Notes under the pieces: model-generated
The model's database searches: none
What the model was told of the DNA's origin: nothing
What the model saw: only the letters and a program-made list of their open reading frames with translations
Part shown: piece by piece, positions 32,384 through 39,413 of the stretch
Numbering within the stretch: the first letter of the stretch is position 1
Layout: every line of letters begins with the position of its first letter
From: Flammeovirgaceae bacterium
GTDB lineage: Bacteria > Bacteroidota > Bacteroidia > Cytophagales > Cyclobacteriaceae
Assembly: GCA_015180985.1 (NCBI GenBank)
Contig: CP054185.1
Coordinates: forward strand, 1,605,001-1,669,000
DNA: 64,000 nt
Direction of reading: 5' to 3'
Program-made: the position numbers and the translations under genes

Positions 32384-32752
32384 TTACTTCTTTATCTTAT
32401 TCTTTCTCACCTCCACACTTGCCTTTTTGCACTTGCCCCCTATAGGCGGGTTGGTTTTTGAAATCTTGAGCGATACTTCGGTTACGGAGGGAAGTTGCAG
32501 GAAAATGTTGTCAATGATTTTGCCGGCAACACTTTCCAGCAGGTGCGAGGGTTTTTCCATTTCGTCCTTTACAATCCTGTAAAGTGTTTCGTAATTCACG
32601 GCTTGACCGAGATCATCGGTTTGTGCCGCTTTAGCCAAATCCGTTTCAACCGAGATATCCACTTCAAACCAGTTGCCCGATTCGCGCTCGTGCGGGTAAA
32701 CGCCATGAAAGGCATGAAACTCCAACCCCTCAAGCGCAATGCGTCCGGTCAT
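32384..32752 (-). CDS. folB: Dihydroneopterin aldolase
   Basis: A 122-residue enzyme of folate synthesis that cleaves dihydroneopterin to hydroxymethyl-dihydropterin. It begins RIALEGLEFHAFHGVYPHER, with the conserved FHG and Glu of the active site. VNYETLYRIVKDEM supplies the conserved Tyr and helix, and ISKTNPPIGGKC carries the conserved Lys-x-x-Pro-P segment. Its start overlaps the upstream DivIVA-like stop by four bases (ATGA). Confidence 0.92.
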   Translation of the reverse strand: MTGRIALEGLEFHAFHGVYPHERESGNWFEVDISVETDLAKAAQTDDLGQAVNYETLYRIVKDEMEKPSHLLESVAGKIIDNIFLQLPSVTEVSLKISKTNPPIGGKCKKASVEVRKNKIKK

Positions 32753-33495
32753 TCGATCTCGTCAAAGAAAGATGTAATTTTTTTTGTGCTGCGTGCTTCA
32801 ACCACCACGGTTTGCTCCATTACCAGTTCCGGTTCGGGTTCGGGCAGTGTGGGTTCTTTAGCAGGAGAAACAGGAGTTTCTGCTTTCGGTGGTGTGTAAT
32901 CTGCCTGCTTGTTGGGGTAAACTACTTTGTGCAGTTCTTTGGTAGCCGTAGCGATATGCTGGTCGGCATCAAAATCTTTATTGCTGTTGCGGATACGCTC
33001 GGCCCGCTCGATGGTATCCTGCGAAATACGTTTCAGTTCATGCAACAGGTCATCGCGGGTGTTTTCCAGCTTCTTGTAATTTTCTGCCAGGGCTTTGAGG
33101 CGCATTTCCATTTCGGCTAAACGTTGGCGCGAGAGAAGTTCGGCTTCATCGGTAAGGTCTTTGGCTTTTGTTTTGGCTTCGTTGAGTACGGCATCGGCTT
33201 TAAGCTGGGTTTCACGCAGCAGCAATTCGGCAGCCTGGCGCGATTGTTCAATCAGGTTGGAACCGGTGTCTTCCGCGGTTTTGAGGGTTTTGAACAGTGA
33301 ACTTTCCACTTCGCGCAGTTTGGCCACTTCTTTTTCGGAGGCTTCCAGTTTAATGCGAAGTTCTTTGGTTTCATCCATCAGCCGTTCCCACTCCTGCGAA
33401 AGAGTAAGCAGGAAGGCGTTTACTTCATCTTTGTTGTATCCCCGAAAGTTTACTTCGAAGTTTTTCTGGCGGATTTCAAGCGGTGTAATTTTCAT
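32749..33495 (-). CDS. DivIVA domain coiled-coil protein
   Basis: A 248-residue protein. The N-terminal MKITPLEIRQKNFEVNFRGY with DEVNAFL is the DivIVA membrane-curvature domain. A long coiled coil (about residues 35-170) and a Pro/Glu-rich tail with PEPEPELV follow. In Gram-positives DivIVA marks poles and septa; in Bacteroidota its job is not known. It overlaps folB by four bases and follows a WD40 gene after 47 bp. An 11-bp direct repeat (33514-33524 and 33531-33541) lies in that gap. Confidence 0.85.
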   Translation of the reverse strand: MKITPLEIRQKNFEVNFRGYNKDEVNAFLLTLSQEWERLMDETKELRIKLEASEKEVAKLREVESSLFKTLKTAEDTGSNLIEQSRQAAELLLRETQLKADAVLNEAKTKAKDLTDEAELLSRQRLAEMEMRLKALAENYKKLENTRDDLLHELKRISQDTIERAERIRNSNKDFDADQHIATATKELHKVVYPNKQADYTPPKAETPVSPAKEPTLPEPEPELVMEQTVVVEARSTKKITSFFDEIE

Positions 33496-33513
33496 AACCG
33501 TGTTGTTTAGTTT

Positions 33514-33541
33514 AAAAAATCAGGCGCGGTAAAAAATCAGG
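33514..33541. repeat. Short direct repeat before the DivIVA-like gene
   Basis: AAAAAATCAGG occurs at 33514-33524 and again at 33531-33541, a 17-bp period. It lies between the WD40 stop and the DivIVA start. No role is evident. Confidence 0.5.
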
Positions 33542-34465
33542 TCAACGCGCATCGTCAAGTATATTAATATCCCAAACGGAAATTGTTCTGTCATCGCTGG
33601 CGCTGAGCAGGCAGTTGTTGTGGTTTGTCCACAGCACCCGATTTACCGAAGTACCGTGCCCTGCATGGCGCCCTTTGTCAATCACTTTAAGCAACCGCAT
33701 CTCGGTTGCATCCCACACTTTAATCGATTTATCCAGGCTACAAGTTACAAAATGTTTTAAATCCGGGCTAAAATCGAGGTGATTAATTGCATACAGGTGG
33801 GCCACCACTTCACCGGCCAGTGAGTAACCGGCTTTCATATCCCAGGCTTTCAGGCGGGCATCGCGCGAGCCGCTGAGCAGGTAACTCCGGCCGGGCATAT
33901 ACCGAACGGTGAAAACTGAGTTGGTGTGGGCGTGTACTTCGTGTTTCAACGTTAACATATTCAAATCAAAAATACGGATGGAATGGTCGCTATAGCCGGC
34001 AGCCAGTTCATGGGCTTTTTCGTTAATTGAAAGAGAGCGCACATGTTTGTCGGAAACTTTTATTTTTTCACGCACGGTAAGCGTATTCAAGTCAACTACA
34101 AACAAGGTTCCGTCTCCGGTAGCTGCAAAAACATAGTTGCCGGTTGTTTGCAGGTCGAAAATGTAGGCCTCGCTAAGTTTTAACGAGCCAACCTGCTTTT
34201 TATTTTTCCAGTCGAGCAGGTGGATGCCTTCAAAATTTTGTCCGGCAATTAATAATCCGGAGGGCTGGTGAAAGTTCAGCGCGTACACGGAGTTAGGAAG
34301 TTGTGCCAACAGTTGGCCATCATCCGGACGTTCCAGGTTCCATTGCACTACCATGCCGTCACCACCAGCGCTGAAGAAAACAGAATCACAATCGGAGGGT
34401 TGCAGTGTATACACACTGTTGCGGTGACCGGTGAACGTATGCAGTTTCTTTACGGTAACAGGCAT
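33542..34465 (-). CDS. WD40 repeat protein
   Basis: A 307-residue protein of six to seven WD repeats, with FTGHRNSVYTLQ, HAHTNSVFTVRYMP, SGSRDARLKAWDM, CSLDKSIKVWDA and SASDDRTISVWDI. It has no signal peptide, so it is probably a cytoplasmic scaffold. The start is set at ATG 34465; the longer frame from 34534 overlaps the divergent PPTase start. It is the first gene of the minus-strand run with the DivIVA-like gene and folB. Confidence 0.85.
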   Translation of the reverse strand: MPVTVKKLHTFTGHRNSVYTLQPSDCDSVFFSAGGDGMVVQWNLERPDDGQLLAQLPNSVYALNFHQPSGLLIAGQNFEGIHLLDWKNKKQVGSLKLSEAYIFDLQTTGNYVFAATGDGTLFVVDLNTLTVREKIKVSDKHVRSLSINEKAHELAAGYSDHSIRIFDLNMLTLKHEVHAHTNSVFTVRYMPGRSYLLSGSRDARLKAWDMKAGYSLAGEVVAHLYAINHLDFSPDLKHFVTCSLDKSIKVWDATEMRLLKVIDKGRHAGHGTSVNRVLWTNHNNCLLSASDDRTISVWDINILDDAR

Positions 34466-34527
34466 GCGTAAAAGAAGAATGTGAACTGGAATTTTTGCAT
34501 CTTGAACCTTCAAAGTTGAGCAACCTG

Positions 34528-35151
34528 ATGCCAATTACCAAAATCGAAGTTTCAAAAGAACGGGCCTGGGGTGTATGGAAAATTGAAGAAGATGAGCTTG
34601 GCCTTGTTGAGCAAACCAATGGACTTGACTGCATTCCTGAAAATATACGGCATTCGGGTAAACGACTTGAATATATTGCCGGCCGTGTGTTGGTAAAGCA
34701 CCTGATGGAAAAAGCGAACCTGCCCTTTACCGGGTTGACCAAGGATGCATATGGAAAGCCGTTGTTGAAAAACTGCTCCTGGCACGTATCGCTTACCCAT
34801 TCGTTTCCGTTGGTGGCCGCTGTGCTTGATGCCAAAAATTCACCGGGCATTGATTTGGAGCAGGTTAATCCGAAATTGTTGCGCATGGCCCCGCGGATTT
34901 TTCACATTACTGAACTGCGCGATGCCGGAAACGATGTAATCAAACACACGGTGTACTGGTGCGGCAAAGAAACGCTGATGAAGATTTACGGCAGGCGCGA
35001 TGTAGTGTTTGCCGAAAACCTGCTGATTGAACCCTTTAAATTGGACAACAAAGGCGAATTGCGTGGCAGGATTGTTGCGGATAATACCCAAACCCATGTT
35101 ACCTTGCGCTATTACTTGTTTGATAATTTTGTGCTGGTTATGAATACCTGA
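34528..35151 (+). CDS. 4'-Phosphopantetheinyl transferase superfamily protein
   Basis: A 207-residue Sfp-type enzyme that attaches the phosphopantetheine arm of CoA to carrier proteins. The Mg-binding GIDLEQ gives Asp109 and Glu111, and WCGKETLMKIYG has the conserved Lys-Glu and second Lys. WHVSLTHS is the upstream CoA-binding part. The start ATG 34528 is chosen over TTG 34495. A redoxin gene follows two bases after its stop. Confidence 0.88.
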   Translation: MPITKIEVSKERAWGVWKIEEDELGLVEQTNGLDCIPENIRHSGKRLEYIAGRVLVKHLMEKANLPFTGLTKDAYGKPLLKNCSWHVSLTHSFPLVAAVLDAKNSPGIDLEQVNPKLLRMAPRIFHITELRDAGNDVIKHTVYWCGKETLMKIYGRRDVVFAENLLIEPFKLDNKGELRGRIVADNTQTHVTLRYYLFDNFVLVMNT

Positions 35152-35153
35152 AA

Positions 35154-35711
35154 ATGAAGTGGCTTAAATTTTTTCTGGTGATTGTTACGATTTCTGTGCG
35201 GGCACAGGTAGTCGCTGATTTCAGTTTGCCCAACGTGGTTGACGGTAAAACAATCCATCTTCGCGATTACCTGAAGCATGCCGGGGTAGTAGTAATTTTT
35301 GTGAGTTACGATTGCCCGTTTGATAAGTACTACATGGACCGGATTTTGAAAATTGCCGAAACGTATAAAACGACTTTTCCGGTAGTGCTCATCAACTCCA
35401 ATTCCGATGAAGTGGAATCGGGTGAGCTTCTTAAGAATTATCTGGTTCAACAGAAAATAACAATACCGTATCTGTTGGATAAAAACCAGATTGAGCTAAA
35501 AACTTTCAATGCACACAAAACTCCGGAGTGCTTCGTATTGAAAAACACCGGGCAGAAGTTTACTGTGGTTTACCGCGGGGCTATTGACGACAGCCCCCAG
35601 TCGGCCGCTGATGTACGGGAAGCGTACCTTACCGATGCTATTGAAAAGGTACTGGCCGGGCAACGCATTGAAGTGGCCGAGCACCGCCCGCCCGGCTGCA
35701 GTATACGGTAG
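35154..35711 (+). CDS. Secreted redoxin (AhpC/TSA-like thioredoxin fold)
   Basis: A 185-residue protein with a signal peptide (to VRAQ). The thioredoxin fold has FSLPNVVDGKTIHLRDYL, then VSYDCPFDKYY with Cys54 at the peroxidatic position. PYLLDKNQIELKTFNAHKTPECFVL includes the cis-proline region. Instead of CxxC there is a single Cys, as in peroxiredoxin-like or thiol-disulfide scavengers; Cys182 near the C-terminus may be a resolving residue. It is coupled to the PPTase gene. Confidence 0.78.
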   Translation: MKWLKFFLVIVTISVRAQVVADFSLPNVVDGKTIHLRDYLKHAGVVVIFVSYDCPFDKYYMDRILKIAETYKTTFPVVLINSNSDEVESGELLKNYLVQQKITIPYLLDKNQIELKTFNAHKTPECFVLKNTGQKFTVVYRGAIDDSPQSAADVREAYLTDAIEKVLAGQRIEVAEHRPPGCSIR

Positions 35712-35713
35712 CG

Positions 35714-36130
35714 TTAATTCTCTTTAGCTTTTTGGATGGCCTCCAGCATCTGCTGCTTTACTTTGGTTACCCGCTCTTTTTCCGATTCGAGGTATTCGCG
35801 CAGATCTTCACCCGTATATTCTTCCGGTCTGAAATTGTTCATCCATTGCATCATGGCCTTGCCGGCCGAGTCCAGTTGCAGGATTTTCTGTTCCAGTTCT
35901 TTTTTCTTTTCAGGAACCAGGTCAGCACTTTTTTCAACCGTTTCTTTCAGTTCGCGCTTTAGCTTCATAATGTCGTCCATACGGGGCATTACTTCGTCAT
36001 GAATGTCCATTACCTGGTTGTACAACACCTTGTTGGGGTCGTCCGTAGCCGGCTCGCTGGCCTGGTTATCTTTGTTTTTACCACAGGAAACAAGCCCGAT
36101 AACGAACAGGAGTGCAAACGTTTTTTTCAT
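35714..36130 (-). CDS. Coiled-coil lipoprotein
   Basis: A 138-residue protein with lipobox LVSC (Cys16), then a helical coiled-coil region rich in Glu, Lys and Met. The Bacteroidota annotation viral A-type inclusion protein is sometimes given to such sequences, without functional meaning. YNQVMDIHDEVMPRMDDIMKLKREL is the repeated N-terminal part. It converges on the redoxin gene; function unknown. Confidence 0.7.
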   Translation of the reverse strand: MKKTFALLFVIGLVSCGKNKDNQASEPATDDPNKVLYNQVMDIHDEVMPRMDDIMKLKRELKETVEKSADLVPEKKKELEQKILQLDSAGKAMMQWMNNFRPEEYTGEDLREYLESEKERVTKVKQQMLEAIQKAKEN

Positions 36131-36201
36131 GATTATTTAGGTAATTAAGGCAATAAAGGTAGGTTAATGGGTGCATGTGATCAAATCGCCTAACGGGCAT
36201 T

Positions 36202-36228
36202 TGGTTGAAAAAAAGTTTTATTCAACCA
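36202..36228. promoter_or_regulatory. Inverted repeat upstream of the Phe/Tyr leader
   Basis: TGGTTGAA (36202-36209) / TTCAACCA (36221-36228) with an 11-base loop, 52 bp before the leader ATG. It lies where the operon promoter is expected. It could be an operator or the boundary of the lipoprotein promoter. No regulator is identified. Confidence 0.4.
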
Positions 36229-36279
36229 TTGCACGGCAAATCAAATTCATCTTTATTAGGGCATTATTTAGCAGTAAGT

Positions 36280-36363
36280 ATGTTCAACAACACGTGGTTT
36301 TACTTTTATTATTTCTTTTTTCAGCCCTACACCGGGATTGAGCGAAGAGTAATTTGTTGTTGA
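36280..36363 (+). CDS. Phe/Tyr-rich leader peptide of the aromatic operon
   Basis: ATG 36280 opens a 27-codon frame, stop TGA 36361-36363. Codons 6-14 encode Trp then FYFYYFFF: eight consecutive Phe/Tyr codons at 36298-36321. Three more signals make it a leader peptide. It lies 24 bases before a strong terminator (36387-36415). Its own bases 36332-36339 can pair with the terminator's left arm. The genes beyond make phenylalanine and tyrosine. Ribosome stalling on the Phe/Tyr codons would expose the antiterminator strand; full translation to the stop would cover it. This is a classical attenuation leader, drawn from sequence alone. Confidence 0.85.
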   Translation: MFNNTWFYFYYFFFQPYTGIERRVICC

Positions 36364-36396
36364 CAAAACGATAAAAACAAACGCAGAAAGTCCCGG
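36332..36396 (+). promoter_or_regulatory. Antiterminator of the Phe/Tyr attenuator
   Basis: CCGGGATT (36332-36339) is complementary, with one G-U pair, to AGTCCCGG (36389-36396). The latter is the left arm of the terminator. Bases 36332-36337 (CCGGGA) repeat exactly the right arm at 36404-36409, so the two stems are mutually exclusive. Confidence 0.8.
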
Positions 36397-36415
36397 ATAA
36401 CCTCCGGGACTTTTT
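36387..36415 (+). terminator. Attenuator terminator upstream of pheA
   Basis: AAAGTCCCGG (36387-36396) / CCGGGACTTT (36404-36413) with a seven-base loop and a TTTTT run (36411-36415). It stops transcription 77 bp before the pheA start unless the antiterminator forms. Confidence 0.88.
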
Positions 36416-36428
36416 GTTTGGCCTCAGC

Positions 36429-36463
36429 CCTCCCGTCCTCCATCTTTTGAGTGGAGAGGGAGG
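36429..36463 (+). repeat. GC-rich hairpin between attenuator and pheA
   Basis: Stem CCTCCC / GGGAGG (36429-36434, 36458-36463) continued by CTCCA / TGGAG (36438-36442, 36452-36456) around a nine-base loop. It may be an interspersed repeat or a second control point 29 bp before the pheA ATG. Confidence 0.45.
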
Positions 36464-36491
36464 TGAGAAGGAAAGAGGTAAATAAAAAGTG

Positions 36492-37334
36492 ATGAATAAA
36501 AGGAAGAGGATACGGGTTGCAATCCAGGGAATTGCCACCAGTTTTCACGAAGTGGCTGCGAAAGCATATTTCGGGAATGCCATTGAAACGGTGGAGTGCC
36601 TGACGTTTCATGAATTATGTAAGGTGCTGAGCCAGGGAAAAGTTGATTATGCAGTAATGGCTATAGAAAACTCCATTGCCGGCAGCATCTTGCCGAACTA
36701 CTTCCTGCTGCAGCAGCATCACTTCAGCATCGTTGGCGAGTTGTACCTGCCCATCCACCTGCACCTGATGGCATTGCCCGGAGTGAAAATGAATGAAATT
36801 GAGGTCATTGAATCGCACCCGATGGCCATCCGCCAATGTTCGGAGTTTTTGCAAAGCCTGAACGGTGTTGATATCCGCGAAAGCGATGATACGGCTTATT
36901 CGGCCCGAAGGGTGAAAGAAAAAAAACTGAGGAACACGGCCGCCATTGCCAATGAACTGGCTGCCAAAAAATTCGGGTTGCAGATTCTTGAAAAGGGAAT
37001 TGAAACGCATAAGAAAAATTTTACGCGCTTTCTGATGCTCACCAGGCGCATGAATGGCAAAGCCGAAAGCAATAAGGCTTCGCTATGTTTTGAAGTCGCT
37101 AACGAAGTAGGCAGCCTGGCTGATGCGTTACTGGTATTTAAATCGCACCGGATTAACCTTACAAAAATTCAGTCGATACCGATTATCGGTAAGCCAAGCG
37201 AATACTCCATTCATGTAGATGTGGAGTGGGCCAGGCGTAAGCAGTATGATGACGCCATGAAGGAAGTAATGCGGCAGGTGAAAAACCTGAACATTCTGGG
37301 TGAGTACAAAAAAGCAAAAATTGAATACAACTGA
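36492..37334 (+). CDS. pheA: Prephenate dehydratase
   Basis: A 280-residue enzyme converting prephenate to phenylpyruvate, the committed step to phenylalanine. The N-terminal catalytic domain has QGIATSFHEVAAKAYFG, DYAVMAIENSIAGSI and HPMAIRQC. NFTRFLML carries the essential TRF triad. A C-terminal ACT domain (residues about 195-275) has SLCFEVANEVGSLADAL and ends in IHVDVEW; it should bind Phe for feedback inhibition. It lacks a chorismate mutase domain, which is supplied by the last gene of the operon. A GTG three bases before the ATG is the alternative start. Confidence 0.93.
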   Translation: MNKRKRIRVAIQGIATSFHEVAAKAYFGNAIETVECLTFHELCKVLSQGKVDYAVMAIENSIAGSILPNYFLLQQHHFSIVGELYLPIHLHLMALPGVKMNEIEVIESHPMAIRQCSEFLQSLNGVDIRESDDTAYSARRVKEKKLRNTAAIANELAAKKFGLQILEKGIETHKKNFTRFLMLTRRMNGKAESNKASLCFEVANEVGSLADALLVFKSHRINLTKIQSIPIIGKPSEYSIHVDVEWARRKQYDDAMKEVMRQVKNLNILGEYKKAKIEYN

Positions 37335-37335
37335 T

Positions 37336-38526
37336 ATGATCATAGAGCCATCAAAACGGGTTGAAGGTGTTGAAGAATATTACTTCAGCAGGAAGCTTGC
37401 CGAAGTACGTAAACTCGATACGCCTGAGTACCCGGTAATTAATTTAGGTATTGGCAGCCCGGATTTACCACCAGCGCCAGCCGTGATCGAAACGCTGATG
37501 GTTTCGGCCATGCAGGCGGGTCATCATGGTTACCAGAGTTACCGCGGAGTGGCTGCACTGCGCAACGCCATAGCTTCTTTTTCCGAACGTGTTTATGGCA
37601 CTGTACTCAATGCCGAAACTATGATCCTTCCGCTGATGGGCTCGAAGGAAGGCATCATGCACATCAGCATGGCTTTTTTAAATGAGGGCGATGAGGTACT
37701 GGTGCCCGACCCGGGATATCCTACTTACGCAGCTGCGGCCCGGCTTGCCGGTGCAACGGTTCGTACCTATGACCTTTCGGAAGAAAATGACTGGCGGGTT
37801 GATATTCAATCGCTGCGAAAGCAGGATCTGTCCAACGTAAAAATTATGTGGCTCAATTCTCCGCACATGCCAACCGGGGCGACAGCCTCGGTTAACGAAT
37901 TGAAAGAACTGGTAACGTTGGCACGTGAACATCAGTTTTTATTGGTGAACGATAATCCGTACAGTCTTATTCTAAACGACACACCCATCAGCCTCCTTTC
38001 TGTTGATGGCGCCCTGGAGGTTGCCCTCGAACTTAACTCGCTCAGCAAATCGCACAACATGGCAGGCTGGCGCGTGGGTTGGGTGGCCGGCCGCAAAGAA
38101 TACATTGATGCTATTCTCCGGTTTAAAAGCAACATGGACTCCGGAATGTTCCTTGCCGTTCAGCATGCTGCTGCCGAAGCCTTGCGATCAGCAGGTGAAT
38201 GGACGAAGTCGCTCAACACCATTTACAGAAAACGAAGACAAGTTGTTTATGAGCTGTTGAACGAGCTTCGGTGCACATACACTTTAACCCAGGCCGGATT
38301 ATTTGTTTGGGCCAAAGCTCCTGACGATGTGCCGGCTGTTGAGCAATGGCTGGATGAAATCCTGTATGAAGCACATGTGTTTATTACACCCGGTTTTGTG
38401 TTTGGCAAAAATGGCGGCCGCTATATCCGAGTTTCTTTGTGCAACCCGGAAGAACAGATTCAGGAAGCTGTAAAACGGATCAGTGCAATGAAAATAGTAA
38501 AGCAAAAACAAGTTAGTGCAGCATGA
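37336..38526 (+). CDS. PLP-dependent aminotransferase, class I/II
   Basis: A 396-residue fold-type I aminotransferase. INLGIGSPDLPPAP is the N-terminal motif, LVPDPGYPTYAAAARLAG the cofactor-ring region, LNSPHMPTGA the substrate Asn region, and SLSKSHNMAGWRVGW carries the PLP Lys. The C-terminal RYIRVSL supplies the carboxylate-binding Arg. Within the pheA-tyrA-aroG operon it most probably makes Phe and Tyr from their keto acids, or arogenate from prephenate. The start ATG 37336 follows the pheA stop by one base. Confidence 0.9.
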   Translation: MIIEPSKRVEGVEEYYFSRKLAEVRKLDTPEYPVINLGIGSPDLPPAPAVIETLMVSAMQAGHHGYQSYRGVAALRNAIASFSERVYGTVLNAETMILPLMGSKEGIMHISMAFLNEGDEVLVPDPGYPTYAAAARLAGATVRTYDLSEENDWRVDIQSLRKQDLSNVKIMWLNSPHMPTGATASVNELKELVTLAREHQFLLVNDNPYSLILNDTPISLLSVDGALEVALELNSLSKSHNMAGWRVGWVAGRKEYIDAILRFKSNMDSGMFLAVQHAAAEALRSAGEWTKSLNTIYRKRRQVVYELLNELRCTYTLTQAGLFVWAKAPDDVPAVEQWLDEILYEAHVFITPGFVFGKNGGRYIRVSLCNPEEQIQEAVKRISAMKIVKQKQVSAA

Positions 38527-39413
38527 GAAGGAAAGCAACCATAGTTGGACTGGGCTTGATTGGCGGATCCATTGCTATCGATCTGCGCAAGTCAGGATTG
38601 TACGATGAAGTTACCGGAGTTGACCTGAATGCCGATCATGCCCTACAGGCACTTCAATTGAAGCTGGTTGATAAAACAGAGCAGGAAGGAAAAGCATTGT
38701 CAACTGCGGATTTGATTGTGCTGGCCATACCCGTAAATGCCATCCAGGCATTTTTACCTGCGGTGCTGGATATTATAAAAGAGAACGCGGTAGTGGTTGA
38801 TACCGGCTCAACCAAATCACTGATATGTAAATCGGTAAGCAATCACCCGAAACGAAATCGTTTTGTGGCAAGCCATCCGATTGCAGGAACAGAAAATTCG
38901 GGCCCGACTGCAGCCTTCGGGGGGCTGTTCAGAAGTAAAACGAATATCATCTGTGAAGCGGAGAAATCAGCAGACGAGGCCCTGCAAACGGCACTTCGTC
39001 TTTTTAATGAACTGGGCATGAAGACCATTTTTATGCAGCCCGATGAACACGACCGCCATGTGGCGTATGTGTCGCACCTCTCGCACGTGAGTTCTTTTTT
39101 ACTCGGGCAAACCGTGCTGGATATCGAGAAGGATGAAAAGAACATTGCCGTACTGGCGGGCAGCGGGTTTGCCTCTACCGTGCGGTTGGCCAAAAGTTCG
39201 CCCGATATGTGGGCGCCCATCTTCGAACAGAATATGGAGTACCTGAGCCAGGCCCTGCAGGAGTACATCATTCACCTGCAGCGGTTTCAATATCATTTAC
39301 TGAAGCGCAACACCAATGAACTTCATCATACACTGCGCGAAGCCAACCATATCCGGAGAATACTGGATGGCATAGAGACAAAAACTTTATCAATAGAAAA
39401 ACAAGACGTATGA
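38523..39413 (+). CDS. tyrA: Prephenate dehydrogenase
   Basis: A 296-residue NAD-dependent enzyme that oxidises prephenate to hydroxyphenylpyruvate on the tyrosine branch. It starts with the Rossmann ATIVGLGLIGGSIAIDL. DTGSTKSLIC and ASHPIAGTENSGPTAAFGGL (catalytic His) follow, and HDRHVAYVSHLSHVSS is the dimer-domain segment. There is no ACT domain, so feedback control is left to the attenuator or other enzymes. It overlaps the aminotransferase stop by four bases. Confidence 0.93.
   Translation: MRRKATIVGLGLIGGSIAIDLRKSGLYDEVTGVDLNADHALQALQLKLVDKTEQEGKALSTADLIVLAIPVNAIQAFLPAVLDIIKENAVVVDTGSTKSLICKSVSNHPKRNRFVASHPIAGTENSGPTAAFGGLFRSKTNIICEAEKSADEALQTALRLFNELGMKTIFMQPDEHDRHVAYVSHLSHVSSFLLGQTVLDIEKDEKNIAVLAGSGFASTVRLAKSSPDMWAPIFEQNMEYLSQALQEYIIHLQRFQYHLLKRNTNELHHTLREANHIRRILDGIETKTLSIEKQDV

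Noticed and set aside
33514-33541. Direct repeat as a CRISPR or mobile-element trace
   Set aside because: Only two A-rich 11-bp copies; no array, no terminal inverted repeats.
36284-36611. Minus-strand ORFs of 84 and 94 codons opposite the Phe/Tyr leader and pheA start
   Set aside because: They run antisense through the leader peptide, terminator and pheA 5' end, have low-complexity sequence and match no known family; they are shadows of the attenuator and pheA.
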